Source of the DNA: Micropruina sp. | GTDB taxonomy: Bacteria; Actinomycetota; Actinomycetes; Propionibacteriales; Propionibacteriaceae | Length of the DNA stretch: 64,000 nucleotides | Reading direction: 5' to 3' | NCBI GenBank assembly: GCA_016711205.1 | Contig: JADJTM010000001.1 | Coordinates: forward strand, 930,001 to 994,000 | Shown here: positions 25,090 to 34,045 of the stretch, piece after piece | How the letters are laid out: every line of letters starts with the position of its first letter | Numbering within the stretch: position 1 is the stretch's first letter | Position numbers and translations under genes: made by a program | The notes under the pieces: model-generated | The model's input: the letters and a program-made list of their open reading frames with translations, nothing else | What the model was told of the DNA's origin: nothing | Database searches by the model: none

Positions 25090-27386
25090 AGTGCCGCCAG
25101 CCCGGCTGCACCGGCACCATCGTGGACGGCTACTGCGACGTCTGCGGCATGCCCGGCAACGCCACCACCATGCCGGTCGGACGCGGCGTGCCTGGCCGCA
25201 AGCCGTCCAGCACCGCCAGCGGCCCGTGTCGCCAGCCGGGCTGCCGGGGGCAGATCGCGGACGGCTACTGCGACACCTGCGGCATGCCTCCCGAGTCGGC
25301 GCTGGCGCCCACCGTCTCGTCGGTGACCAGGGCCTCGGTCCAGTTGGGGTCCACCGCTCTGGGCTCGGCGCGTGCGACGTCGTTCGGCGCCCGTCCGGCC
25401 CGCCGGGTGCCCAGCACGGGCCGACTGCGCATGGGACGCATCGGCCAGGGCCTCACCGTGGTGCCTCCCGCGCCCGCGGTCGACCCGGCCAAGGCGGTGA
25501 TGTCCAACCCCCAGCTGGCCGAGGACAAGCGGATCTGTCCCGCCTGCGGCGCCCGGGTCGGACGCTCCCGCGACGACACCGCCGGCCGCTCCGACGGGTT
25601 CTGTCCCAAATGCGGGGCCGTCTTCTCGTTCAGTCCCAAGCTGGTCGCCGGTGATCTGGTCGCCGGGCAGTACGAGGTGGTCGGCCCGTTGGCGCACGGC
25701 GGCATGGGCTGGATCTACCTGGCCCGCGACCGCAACGTCTCCGACCGCTGGGTGGTGCTGAAGGGCCTGCTCAACACCGGCGACGCGGACGCGCTTCGTG
25801 CCACCATCTCCGAGCAGCAGTTCCTGGCCACCGTCGAGCATCCGCTAATCGTCGAGATCTACAACTTCGTCACCCACGAGAACAACGCCTACATCGTGAT
25901 GGAGTACGTCGGCGGACGTTCCCTCAAGCAGCTGCTCAAGCAGCGTATGGAGGCGGCCGGCGGCAACTACGACCCGCTGCCGGTCGACCAGGCACTCGCC
26001 TTCCTGATCGAGATCCTGCCCGCCTTCAGCTACCTGCACGACCTGGGACTGCTGTACTGCGACTTCAAACCCGACAACGTCATCCAGGTCGGCGACTCGC
26101 TCAAACTGATCGACCTGGGCGGCGTGCGGCGGATCACCGACGACGAGTCGCCGATCTACGGCACGGTGGGCTACCAGGCGCCCGAGGTGGCCGGCGCCGG
26201 CGCCACCGTCGCCTCCGACATCTTCACCATCGGACGCACCCTGATGGTGCTCTGCGCCGAGGTGCCCGAATATCAGGGCGACTACGAGTTCAGCACGCCG
26301 CCGGCCGAGCAGCTGCCGGCCTTCGCCCAGTACGACTCGCTGTACCGGCTGCTGCTCAAGTGCTGCGCGCGCGACCCGGGCGACCGCTTCGACTCGGCCG
26401 AGGATCTGCGCTTGCAGATGCTCGGCGTCCTGCGCGAGGTGGTGTCGGCCCGTACCGGCGGCACCGCCGGCACCTCGGCGGCGTCCCCACTGTTCGAGGC
26501 GCCGACGGTCTCCAGTGACCGGTTCGACTGGCGTCAACTGCCGCAACTGCGCTCCGACCCGTCCGACCCGATGGCGGACTGGCTCGACTCGTTGACGCTG
26601 ACCGACCCCGTCGAGCGGCTCGGCGACCTGATGCGGCCGCCCACGGTGACCACCGGGGTACTGCTGGCCCGCTGCCTGGCCGCCCTCGAAACCACCAACC
26701 AGCGGGTGCTGGACGTCAACGTGCACACGCTGCTGACCGAGGATCCCTGGGAGTGGCGGGCGGTCTGGATGGCCGGCCTGGGTGCACTTCTGCGCGGCGA
26801 CAACGCCACCGCGCTGTCGTCGTTCAACGCGGTCTACGGCCAACTGCCCGGTGAGCTGGCACCCAAGTTGGCGCTCGCGGTGGCGTGCGAGTTGGCCGGC
26901 CAGCCCGACGTGGCAGAGAGCCTGTACCGCATCTGCGCCGCCACCGACGCCAACTACGTCGCGCCGGCCGGCTTCGGACTGGCCCGCATCCGGGCGTCGC
27001 GGGGCGACCTGACCGGTGCGCTGGGGGCGTTGGAACTGATTCCGCAGACCTCACGCGGCTACCTGGAATCGCAGAAGTTGACCGTCGAGCATCTGGTCGC
27101 ACTTGGCAAGGACGCCGCGCACCTGGGCGAGGCGCTCAAGGTGCTGCAGCACGCTCGGCTGGACGAACGCAGCCAGCTCGGCTATGAAACGGCGATCTGC
27201 GAGCGGGCGCTCACCCTGGCTGACAAGGGCGCGGTCAAGCTGGGCACGGTCTCGTTCACCGAGGGCAGCCTGCGCGACCGGTTGGAGGCCGGCTACCGGC
27301 GGCTGGCCCAATTGAGCGCCGACCCCAATGAACGTGCCGAGTTGGTCGACCGGGCCAACGCGATCCGAGTCTGGAGCCTGCTGTGA
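25086..27386 (+). CDS. pknG: PknG-like serine/threonine protein kinase
   Basis: 766 aa. N-terminus: two similar Cys modules (residues about 3-22 and 44-63) of the form CRQPGC-x(n)-DGYCxxCGMP. A rubredoxin-like pair follows ('CPACGARVGRS' and 'GFCPKCGAVFSF', about 151-182), typical of PknG. The kinase domain runs from about 195 to 460: 'YEVVGPLAHGGMGWIYLARD', the catalytic Lys in 'VVLKGLLNTGD', 'LLYCDFKPDNVIQ' in place of the HRD loop (as in PknG), and 'LIDLGGVRRI' at the DFG position. The C-terminal ~300 residues are TPR-like helices. In relatives PknG controls 2-oxoglutarate dehydrogenase through GarA/OdhI. The gene overlaps upstream by 4 bases, and its UGA stop lies in the same frame as the following phosphatase. 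Confidence 0.92.
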   Translation: MKCRQPGCTGTIVDGYCDVCGMPGNATTMPVGRGVPGRKPSSTASGPCRQPGCRGQIADGYCDTCGMPPESALAPTVSSVTRASVQLGSTALGSARATSFGARPARRVPSTGRLRMGRIGQGLTVVPPAPAVDPAKAVMSNPQLAEDKRICPACGARVGRSRDDTAGRSDGFCPKCGAVFSFSPKLVAGDLVAGQYEVVGPLAHGGMGWIYLARDRNVSDRWVVLKGLLNTGDADALRATISEQQFLATVEHPLIVEIYNFVTHENNAYIVMEYVGGRSLKQLLKQRMEAAGGNYDPLPVDQALAFLIEILPAFSYLHDLGLLYCDFKPDNVIQVGDSLKLIDLGGVRRITDDESPIYGTVGYQAPEVAGAGATVASDIFTIGRTLMVLCAEVPEYQGDYEFSTPPAEQLPAFAQYDSLYRLLLKCCARDPGDRFDSAEDLRLQMLGVLREVVSARTGGTAGTSAASPLFEAPTVSSDRFDWRQLPQLRSDPSDPMADWLDSLTLTDPVERLGDLMRPPTVTTGVLLARCLAALETTNQRVLDVNVHTLLTEDPWEWRAVWMAGLGALLRGDNATALSSFNAVYGQLPGELAPKLALAVACELAGQPDVAESLYRICAATDANYVAPAGFGLARIRASRGDLTGALGALELIPQTSRGYLESQKLTVEHLVALGKDAAHLGEALKVLQHARLDERSQLGYETAICERALTLADKGAVKLGTVSFTEGSLRDRLEAGYRRLAQLSADPNERAELVDRANAIRVWSLL

Positions 27387-27446
27387 GCGACGACCCACGC
27401 ACCCCCCGCCAGCCCACTTCCCTCCACACCCACCGCACCCACCCAG

Positions 27447-27500
27447 CCGGCCCAGGCAACCCCGCCGGCCCAGGCAACCCCGCCGGCCCAGGCAACCCCG
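27447..27500 (+). repeat. Three tandem 18-bp repeats between kinase and phosphatase genes
   Basis: CCGGCCCAGGCAACCCCG occurs three times in direct succession. In the phosphatase frame it would encode Pro-Ala-Gln-Ala-Thr-Pro units, a typical linker composition. Confidence 0.9.
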
Positions 27501-27512
27501 CCGACCCACTCA

Positions 27513-28784
27513 ATGCAACCGTCCGGCCCTCCTCCCGCCTCCGACTGGCCGCTGTGGGCCACGTCCCAGCGGGCGGGCGAGCTGGCCGCCGAACAGCAGC
27601 GCGCGGCCCAATCGCCGGCCCCGCAGGAGTTTTCCACGTTGCCGCTGGCCGCACCCTGTCCGGACTGCGGGCGTCCGGTGCGTCCGGACGAGAGGTACTG
27701 CGAGAACTGCGGTGCGGACGTGCATCCGCACGTGGCCGCGCCCGCGGCGTCCGAGAACGTCTCGGAGGCGACCCTCCGACTCAACCGGCCGCAACCGACC
27801 CGGCCGGCCTGCCTGGAGTGCGGCGGTGACGTGGACGTCGACGGCTACTGCCAGACCTGCGGCACCAAGGCGCCTTCCCCCCGCGACCACTTCGAGGCCT
27901 CCCCCGCCGACTGGGTGGGGGGCGTCTGTGACCGTGGTGTGGTGCACAACCGCAACGAGGACGCGATGGCCCTGTGGGCGGCGCCCGCACCGGCTCGCGA
28001 CGCGGTGCTGGTGGTGTGCGACGGGGTGACCTCGTCGCAGGACTCCGATGTGGCCTCACTCGCGGCAGCCGAGCGGGCGCGCGACGTGCTGGCGGCCTCG
28101 CAGCCCACCGGCCTGGGCACCCTCGAGAGCCACGATGCCGCGCTCGCCGACGCCCTCGTCAACGCCGCCGCGCAGGCCAACGAGGCAGTGCTGGCCACCA
28201 CGTCCGCCGCCAGCGAGAACGCCGCCTCGTGCACGTTCTCGGCCGCCGTGGTGCACGGCGAGCACATCCACTGGGCATCGCTGGGCGACTCGCGGGTCTA
28301 CTTCCTGGGCGCGGGGTCGGTGGTGCAGCTCAGCACCGACGACTCGGTGGCCGAAGAGCTGATCCGCGCCGGCTCGTCCCGATACGAGGCCGAGAACGGC
28401 CCGCAGGGGCACGCGATCACCAGGTGGCTGGGCCGCGACTCGGACGACATCGTGCCCCGCACCGGCGTCCACACGGTGCGCACCGACGGCTGGCTGGTGG
28501 TCTGCTCGGACGGACTGTGGAACTACGCCTCCGAACCGACGGCACTGTTCGCCCAGCTGGCCGAGGCCGACGTCGACGGCGCGACGCCCACTCAGGTGGC
28601 GGGCCGGTTGGTGCGCTGGGCGAACGATCAGGGCGGCCGCGACAACGTGACGGTGGCATTGGCCAAGCTCACCCCTGCCGGTGCGGCTACCCTGAACGAG
28701 GCGTCACCGGCAGCCGCGGACGCTTCGTCAGAGGCGGCCGCTGCGGAACCGCAGGCCGAACCGAACGGAGAAGAGAAGATCTGA
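27513..28784 (+). CDS. PP2C-family protein phosphatase with N-terminal zinc-ribbon motifs
   Basis: 423 aa from ATG 27513. The N-terminal ~125 residues carry two Cys-pair modules ('CPDCGRPVRPDERYCENCG' and 'CLECGGDVDVDGYCQTCGT'). The PP2C domain follows: 'GVCDRGVVHNRNEDA', metal-binding 'VLVVCDGVTSSQDS', 'HWASLGDSRVYFL', 'SDGLWNYAS' and 'GRDNVTVALAKL', so the metal ligands look complete. It should reverse phosphorylation by the adjacent PknG-like kinase. The ATG has no clear ribosome site, whereas the frame stays open back to the kinase UGA through a Pro/Ala/Thr-rich stretch, so the true mode of initiation is uncertain. The stop overlaps the next ATG by 1 base. Confidence 0.88.
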   Translation: MQPSGPPPASDWPLWATSQRAGELAAEQQRAAQSPAPQEFSTLPLAAPCPDCGRPVRPDERYCENCGADVHPHVAAPAASENVSEATLRLNRPQPTRPACLECGGDVDVDGYCQTCGTKAPSPRDHFEASPADWVGGVCDRGVVHNRNEDAMALWAAPAPARDAVLVVCDGVTSSQDSDVASLAAAERARDVLAASQPTGLGTLESHDAALADALVNAAAQANEAVLATTSAASENAASCTFSAAVVHGEHIHWASLGDSRVYFLGAGSVVQLSTDDSVAEELIRAGSSRYEAENGPQGHAITRWLGRDSDDIVPRTGVHTVRTDGWLVVCSDGLWNYASEPTALFAQLAEADVDGATPTQVAGRLVRWANDQGGRDNVTVALAKLTPAGAATLNEASPAAADASSEAAAAEPQAEPNGEEKI

Positions 28785-30063
28785 TGGCACTGTTCACCTC
28801 CGCGGTCTACCAGAACGAGTTCCTCCCCGACGGCGGCACCGACGTCAACTCGATCGTCACGATCGCCTGCAGTGGCGCGGGCGCGGCCGGGCAGACCGGC
28901 AGCGGCGACGCCGGCGAGATCATCATCGTCGACACCTCCGGCTCGATGGGTGAGCGCAACATGCAGGCCGCCAAGCAGGCCGCCATGGTGGCGCTCGACC
29001 ACATCCTCGATGGCACCTACTTCGCGGTGGTCGCCGGCAACCACAAGGCGTACCTCGCCTACCCGATGGTGCAGTCCGGGGCCGGCATGGTGCGCATGGA
29101 CGCGCGCACCCGGGCTGAGGCGCGGCGCGCGATCAGCTTCTTCCGCGCCGACGGCGGCACCGCGATGGGCAACTGGCTCAATCTGGCCAAGGCGTTGTTC
29201 GACTCGATCGGCGGGCTGGCGCAGAAGCATGCGATTCTGCTGACCGACGGCGAGAACCACAACGAAACCCCCAGCAACTCGACCAGGCGATCCGCAACTG
29301 CATCGGCCGGTTTCAGGTGGACTGCCGCGGCGTCGGCGTCGACTGGAAGGTGCCCGAGATCCGCACCATCGCCCAGGCATTGCTGGGGTCGGTGGACATC
29401 ATTCCCAACCCGTCCCAACTGGGTCAGGTCTTCGCCGAACTGATGCAGAAGTCGATGGGCCGCGGGGTGGCGCAGGCCGACCTGCGGGTGTGGATTCCGC
29501 AGGGCGCGCAGGTCCTGTTCGTCCGTCAGGTCTCGCCCACGGTCGAGGACCTCACCCAGCGGGGCGTGCCGATCAACCCGCTCACGCAGGCCTACCCGAC
29601 CGGTTCGTGGGGGGACGAGGAGCGCGACTACCACCTGCAGGTGCGGTTGCCGGCCAAGTCGGTGGGCCAGGAGCAACTGGCCGCGCGGGTGCAACTGGCC
29701 GTCGGCTCCGAGGTGCTCACCCAGGGTCTGGTGAAGGCCAAGTGGTCCTCCGACACCAACCTGACCGCGCAGATCAACCCCGAGGTGGCGCACTACACCG
29801 GCCAGACCGAGCTGGCGACGGCGATCCAGGAGGGCCTGGCCGCCAAGGCGGTCGGCGACGAGCGCACCGCCACCACCAAGCTGGGCCGCGCCGCGCAACT
29901 CGCGGTGCGCACCGGCAACGCAGAGGCGACCGCGAAGCTACGCAAGGTGATCGACATCGACAACGCCGAAACCGGCACCGTGCGGCTCAAGCGCACCGTC
30001 GACAAAGCCGACGAGATGGCGCTCGACACCGCCTCAACCAAGACCACCAGAATCCGAGGCTGA
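28784..30063 (+). pseudogene. VWA-domain protein, frameshifted by one base
   Basis: The first frame gives a clear von Willebrand A domain: MIDAS start 'IIIVDTSGSMGERNMQ', 'FRADGGTAMGNWL' and 'HAILLTDGENHNET'. It then turns to nonsense at a C5 run (29268-29272). The remainder continues in the next frame ('GVGVDWKVPEIRTIAQALLG' to 'ASTKTTRIRG'). Adding one C gives a smooth join (NETP-QQLDQAIRN) and an intact protein of about 426 aa. Upstream and downstream genes abut it (1-base overlap and 1-base gap), so it is an integral member of the kinase/phosphatase operon. Either it is inactivated here or the C run is miscalled. In similar clusters such proteins bind metal-dependent partners in stress signalling. 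Confidence 0.75.
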
Positions 30064-30064
30064 C

Positions 30065-31159
30065 ATGCCGACCTGCCCCGCCGGACACCATACGTCCGCC
30101 GACGACTACTGCGACACCTGCGGCCTGCCGATCGACGCCGGCCGGCCGGGCGAGCCGGTGGCGGCACCGGCTCCCGCCGCAGTGGGTGTCCAGTGCCCCC
30201 ACTGCGCCACGGTGAACGCCCCGGACGCCCTGTTCTGCGAAGCCTGCGGCTACGACTTCACCACCGGCACCCTGCCTCGGACGGCCACGCCCCCGGTCAC
30301 GAGCGCACCGTCCGCCGGGCCTGTCGAGACCCCATCGGTGGTCGAGGCCGCGCAGGAAGGTCCTGTCGAGACCCAGCCGGCGTCCGAGGCCCCGCAGGAA
30401 GGCCCTGTCGAGACCCAGCCGGCGACCGAGACCCCGCAGGACGTGCCAGTCGAGACCCCACGGGAGTCCCAGGCCGCGCAGCAGGACGAGAAAGTGGATT
30501 CTTTCGAGACCCAGCCGGCGTCCGAGACCCCGCAGGGCGGGCCAGTCGAGACCCCACCAGCGTCCGAAGCCCCGCTGGTCGAGCCGGTCGAGCCACCGCA
30601 GGTCCAACCTGTCGAGACCCCGGCTCCGGCACCCTCAATCAGCGCGACCCCGCCACCGGCCGAGCCGTGGGAGGCTTCGGCCGCCCCCGACCCGTCCCCC
30701 GGACCGCTCACCCCGCACGGCGGACGCCTGCTGCACCCGCAGCCGACCACGGTGGAGTGGGTGGCTGAGGTGTGGATCGATCCGGACTGGTACGCCACGC
30801 AGGGTTCCACGGACGCCCTGCCGTCCCCCGGTCTGCCCGAGGTCGTTCCGCTGCGGGCCACGTCCGCGCTGATCGGGCGGGTTTCGATCAGCCGCAACAT
30901 TCACCCCGACCTCGACTGCGATCCCGACACCGGGGTGAGCCGTCGGCACGCGCAAGTCACCACCGACGGCACCCGCTGGTGGATCGAAGACCTTGAGTCA
31001 GCCAACGGCACGTTCGTTGGGCCGTCCGCCGGTCCGCTGCCGACCATGCCGATCGGACGCGGCCGCGTCGAGTTCGCCCTGGACCAGCGGCTCTACGTGG
31101 GCGGCTGGACGCGGATCGTGATCCGTCGGGCCACCGAGGACGAGCAGCAGGCCTACTGA
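30065..31159 (+). CDS. FHA-domain protein with zinc-ribbon N-terminus
   Basis: 364 aa. The N-terminal Cys modules 'CPAGHHTSADDYCDTCGLP' and 'CPHCATVNAPDALFCEACG' resemble those of the kinase and phosphatase in the same operon. Residues about 75-195 are a low-complexity Pro/Glu/Thr linker built from variants of 'GPVETPxxxEAPQE'. The C-terminal FHA domain (about 255-360) shows 'LIGRVSISRNIHPDLDCD', 'GVSRRHAQV' and 'LESANGTFVG', the residues that contact phosphothreonine. It is likely the phospho-dependent reader for the operon kinase, by analogy to GarA/OdhI, though it lacks their short phosphorylatable N-terminus. It is the last gene of the operon. Confidence 0.9.
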   Translation: MPTCPAGHHTSADDYCDTCGLPIDAGRPGEPVAAPAPAAVGVQCPHCATVNAPDALFCEACGYDFTTGTLPRTATPPVTSAPSAGPVETPSVVEAAQEGPVETQPASEAPQEGPVETQPATETPQDVPVETPRESQAAQQDEKVDSFETQPASETPQGGPVETPPASEAPLVEPVEPPQVQPVETPAPAPSISATPPPAEPWEASAAPDPSPGPLTPHGGRLLHPQPTTVEWVAEVWIDPDWYATQGSTDALPSPGLPEVVPLRATSALIGRVSISRNIHPDLDCDPDTGVSRRHAQVTTDGTRWWIEDLESANGTFVGPSAGPLPTMPIGRGRVEFALDQRLYVGGWTRIVIRRATEDEQQAY

Positions 31160-31187
31160 TCCGGGCTCCGGCGGCAAGCCGCCCGAC

Positions 31188-31480
31188 CCAGCCAGCTCGC
31201 GGCACCCGTCATCCCGGCGAATGCCGGGATCTCGGACGATCGGGACGCCCGCCGCTGGCCAGATCCCGGGTCAAGCCCGGGATGACGCGCCGCGGGGCTG
31301 CGGCAACGGACCGACCCGACCCAGCCAGCTCGCGCCACCCGTCATCCCGGCGAATGCCGGGATCTCGCACGAGCTGGACGCAAGGCGCTGGCCAGATCCC
31401 GGGGCAAGCCCGGGATGACGGACCCGCACCACAGAGAGTGAAGCCCCGGCTGGTCATCCCGGCGAATGCCGGGATCTCGG
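31188..31480. repeat. Palindromic REP-like repeats, tandem 133-bp arrangement
   Basis: GTCATCCCGGCGAATGCCGG starts at 31208, 31341 and 31453, each with a GAT-CTCG continuation. Between them lie partner palindromes of the type AGATCCCGGG-(T/G)CAAG-CCCGGGAT followed by GAC. The first two copies, with a shared CCCAGCCAGCTCGCG leader, repeat at 133-base spacing. Each palindrome can fold into a GC-rich hairpin. The rest of the gap between the FHA gene and the next gene shows nothing else. Confidence 0.85.
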
Positions 31481-31589
31481 TCCACGCCATCCAGCACGCG
31501 TAAGCTCGCGGAAATATTCATTCGAACATTGCTTGCCGCAGAGCCGGGTCTGTTCGAAAACTGTCAGAGCCGACATTTAGCGTGGAGTC

Positions 31590-32249
31590 ATGGAGCAGTA
31601 CCGCGACCTGACCGAGGCCCAACTGGTGGCCGTGGTGGACGCTGCCCTGAACCAACTCACCTGCGAGCGGCTCACCCTGAACACCGATCGTGAACAGCTC
31701 GCTGTGTTGGCGGCGGCGATCCGTGCCCAGGGCCGGCTGCTGACCTGGCTGCAAACCCGGGCCGCCCAGCTGGATGCCACCGAAGTAGCCCAACGGGCCC
31801 ATGACACCTCACTGACCACCTGGGCGATCACCACCCTGCGATACACCCACCGCGAAGCAGCCCGACTGGTGAAGACCGGGCAACGGCTCACCCGCTTCCC
31901 GACCATCGCCCAGGCCGCCCTGGCCGGCGAGCTGCACCCGGCCCAAGCCGAAGCGATCACCGCCGTGTTGGCCGACCTGCCCGACGACCTACCAACCGCC
32001 ACCATCGCAGACGGTGAGCAGTTGATGGTGCAGTTCGCGGGCAGCCACAACTCGGCCGAACTGCGCCGGCTGACCAACCACCTGCTCGAATGCGTCGCCC
32101 CCGACATCGCCGAGGCAAAGGAAGCCGACCGGCTCGAACGGCAACACCGCCAAGCACAACGTAACCGGCACCTGAGCTTCACCCCCGATCATCACGGGTC
32201 GGTGTTCATCCGCGGCAGCCTGCCCAGCACCGATGCCGAGCAGTTCATC
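31590..32249 (+). pseudogene. DUF222/HNH endonuclease-type gene, fragment 1 (DUF222 part)
   Basis: ATG 31590 begins 220 codons of a DUF222 (13E12-like) protein ('MEQYRDLTEAQLVAVVDAAL', 'LRYTHREAARLVKTGQRL', 'ELHPAQAEAITAVL'). Coding stops at '...TDAEQFI', where an IS3-family element is inserted and flanked by the duplicated target ATC. Reading continues exactly in frame after the element. The full original gene runs through four fragments up to 39464, with a C-terminal HNH domain. These genes are multicopy in many actinomycetes and often recombine; the function is unknown, with HNH nuclease activity expected. It is inactivated here. Confidence 0.9.
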
Positions 32250-32295
32250 TGAGGTTCCCCCCGAATCGTGGAGGCATCAGCTATAAGGAGTAGCT

Positions 32296-32586
32296 ATGCC
32301 TGAGAATCGCAAGAAGTACGACGCGGAGTTCCGTGAGGGAGCGGTCCGGATCGTCGAGGAGACCAGGAAACCGATCGCCCAGGTGGCTCGGGATCTGGGG
32401 GTGAACGAGGGCACGCTGGGGAACTGGGTGAACCAGGCCCGGGCTGCCCGGGAAGGCCACGGCGAGCTGGCCAAGGACGACTATGAGGAGCTGCGGCGGC
32501 TGCGGGCCGAGGTCGCCGAGCTGCGGATGGAGCGTGATGTCCTCAAGCGTTCCGTGGTCTTGTGGGTGAAAGAGGCGACGAAGTGA
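32296..32586 (+). CDS. IS3-family transposase OrfA (IS-A copy 1)
   Basis: 96 aa. An N-terminal helix-turn-helix for end recognition ('AQVARDLGVNEGTLGNWV') is followed by a leucine-zipper-like C-terminal helix ('LRRLRAEVAELRMERDVLKR'). It is identical to the OrfA of the other two copies. Its TGA stop overlaps a GTG of orfB in the -1 frame. Confidence 0.92.
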   Translation: MPENRKKYDAEFREGAVRIVEETRKPIAQVARDLGVNEGTLGNWVNQARAAREGHGELAKDDYEELRRLRAEVAELRMERDVLKRSVVLWVKEATK

Positions 32587-33506
32587 GCGTGGCACGCTTC
32601 ATCGCTGACCAGAAGACCTTCTGGCGGGTGCCCGTCGCGGTGTGCTGTGCCCTGCTCGGGGTGAGCGTGTCGTGGTTCTACAAGTGGTGGCCGCGCGCCA
32701 TGGCCGGCGGGCCGCCGACGAAGCGGGCGAAACGCCGCGCCGAGGTGGATGCGGCGGTGAAGACCGCGTTCACCGCTGCTCGTGGGCTGCACGGCTCGCC
32801 GCGGCTGGTGCACGATCTGCGGGATGCCGGCTGGGCCATCTCCGAGAAGACGGTGGCCGATTCGATGCGCCGCCAACAGTTGGTGGCTAGGCGAATCAGA
32901 CGCCGCAACGGGCTGAGCAAGCAGGATCTGAGCGCGCCGAAGTTTCCCGACCTGATCAAACGCGACTTCACCGCGCAGGCGCCGAACTGCCGCTGGGTGG
33001 GTGACATCACCGAGATCCCGACCGATCACGGCAAGTTGTATCTGGCCACCGTGATCGACCTGTTCAGCCGCCGTCTGCTGGGTGCGGCGACCGGGCTGCA
33101 TCCGGACGCGCAGCTGGCCTGCGACGCGATCAAGATGGCCGTCGCCACCCGTGGCGGAAAGCGGGTGATCTGGCGCGACGACCAGACCCAACAAGTGATC
33201 TTCCACACCGACCGGGGCTCCACCTACACCGCCAAATCGTTCACCAAGCTGTGCCGGAAAATGGGCATCCGGCAATCCATGGGCCGGGTCGGGTCCTGCT
33301 TCGACAACGCCGCCGCCGAAGCCTTCTTCTCCAGCCTGGAATGGGAAGTGCTATCCCGGCACCGGTTCGCCGACACCCAACACGCCCAAGCTGCCGTGCT
33401 CGAGTGGTGCTACGGCTTCTACAACCACACCCGCCGGCACAGCAGCGCTGACATGATGAGCCCAATCAACTACGAAACCGCCGCCCTCAACCGAGAAGCG
33501 GCATGA
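32583..33506 (+). CDS. IS3-family transposase OrfB (IS-A copy 1), DDE integrase core
   Basis: 307 aa from the GTG that overlaps the orfA stop. An HTH_21-like region ('RGLHGSPRLVHDLRDAGW') precedes the rve integrase core with Asp in 'WVGDITEIPTDHG', Asp in 'VIFHTDRGSTYTA' and Glu in 'DNAAAEAFFSSLEWE'. All three catalytic acids are present. It differs from copy 2 mainly at 'GGKRVIWRDDQ' versus 'GGRKAIWREDQ', so the copies have diverged slightly or exchanged sequence. Confidence 0.93.
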   Translation: MSVARFIADQKTFWRVPVAVCCALLGVSVSWFYKWWPRAMAGGPPTKRAKRRAEVDAAVKTAFTAARGLHGSPRLVHDLRDAGWAISEKTVADSMRRQQLVARRIRRRNGLSKQDLSAPKFPDLIKRDFTAQAPNCRWVGDITEIPTDHGKLYLATVIDLFSRRLLGAATGLHPDAQLACDAIKMAVATRGGKRVIWRDDQTQQVIFHTDRGSTYTAKSFTKLCRKMGIRQSMGRVGSCFDNAAAEAFFSSLEWEVLSRHRFADTQHAQAAVLEWCYGFYNHTRRHSSADMMSPINYETAALNREAA

Positions 33507-33536
33507 CGAACCCTCCACGGTTCGGGGTGAACCTCA

Positions 33537-33999
33537 ATCGCCCTCATCGACTCCTACGTGACCGCACAACAAGGCATCGACAAACTCGACCCGCTCACCC
33601 CCACCCTCACCCCCGGCATGCGCCGCGCCGACGCACTCATGGCCCTCGTCCACGCCCACCAGCAATGCGCACACGCACCGAACCGGGCCGGGGACCGGCC
33701 CCGCGCCACCATCACCCTCAACTACCACACCCTGCACGCCGCCGCCCACCAGCACGGACTGTTGCAGGGCCGGTTGATCTCCACCGGTGAACCCATCCCC
33801 GGCAGTGTGCTGCGCCGCCTCCTGTGCGACGCCGACATCCTGCCCATCGTGCTCGACGGCGACAGCCAACCCCTGGATGTGGGCCGTGCCCAACGGCTCG
33901 TCACCCCACCGATTAGGGCCGCCCTCGAAATCCGCGACCAAGGCTGCGTGTTCCCCGGATGCGACAAACCACCCGCCGCCTGTCACGCCCACCACATCG
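33537..33999 (+). pseudogene. DUF222/HNH gene, fragment 2 (linker and start of HNH)
   Basis: After the duplicated ATC the frame continues 'ALIDSYVTAQQGIDKLDPLT' through 'ALEIRDQGCVFPGCDKPPAA' to 'CHAHHI', the first half of the HNH motif. There it is cut by the second IS-A copy within the codon for the next Val. The reading frame itself is undamaged, so the insertions are probably recent. Confidence 0.9.
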
Positions 34000-34045
34000 T
34001 GAGGTTCCCCCCGAATCGTGGAGGCATCAGCTATAAGGAGTTGCT

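Larger units (their letters stand above)
32250..33536 (+). mobile_element. IS-A copy 1, IS3-family insertion sequence (1287 bp)
   Basis: The ends are inverted repeats starting TGAGGTTC(C/A)CCCCGAA. A 3-base target duplication ATC lies at 32247-32249 and 33537-33539. It carries orfA and orfB with an intact DDE transposase and looks functional. It has inserted into the DUF222/HNH gene. Two further copies lie downstream. Confidence 0.95.

Noticed and set aside
27383..27829. GTG overlapping the kinase stop, opening a 148-codon frame
   Set aside because: The frame does not match the phosphatase frame and yields low-complexity sequence; kept only as part of the initiation puzzle.
31188..31480. Possible CRISPR array
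   Set aside because: The repeats are palindromic, unevenly spaced, few, and the intervening sequence is itself repeated; no cas genes nearby.
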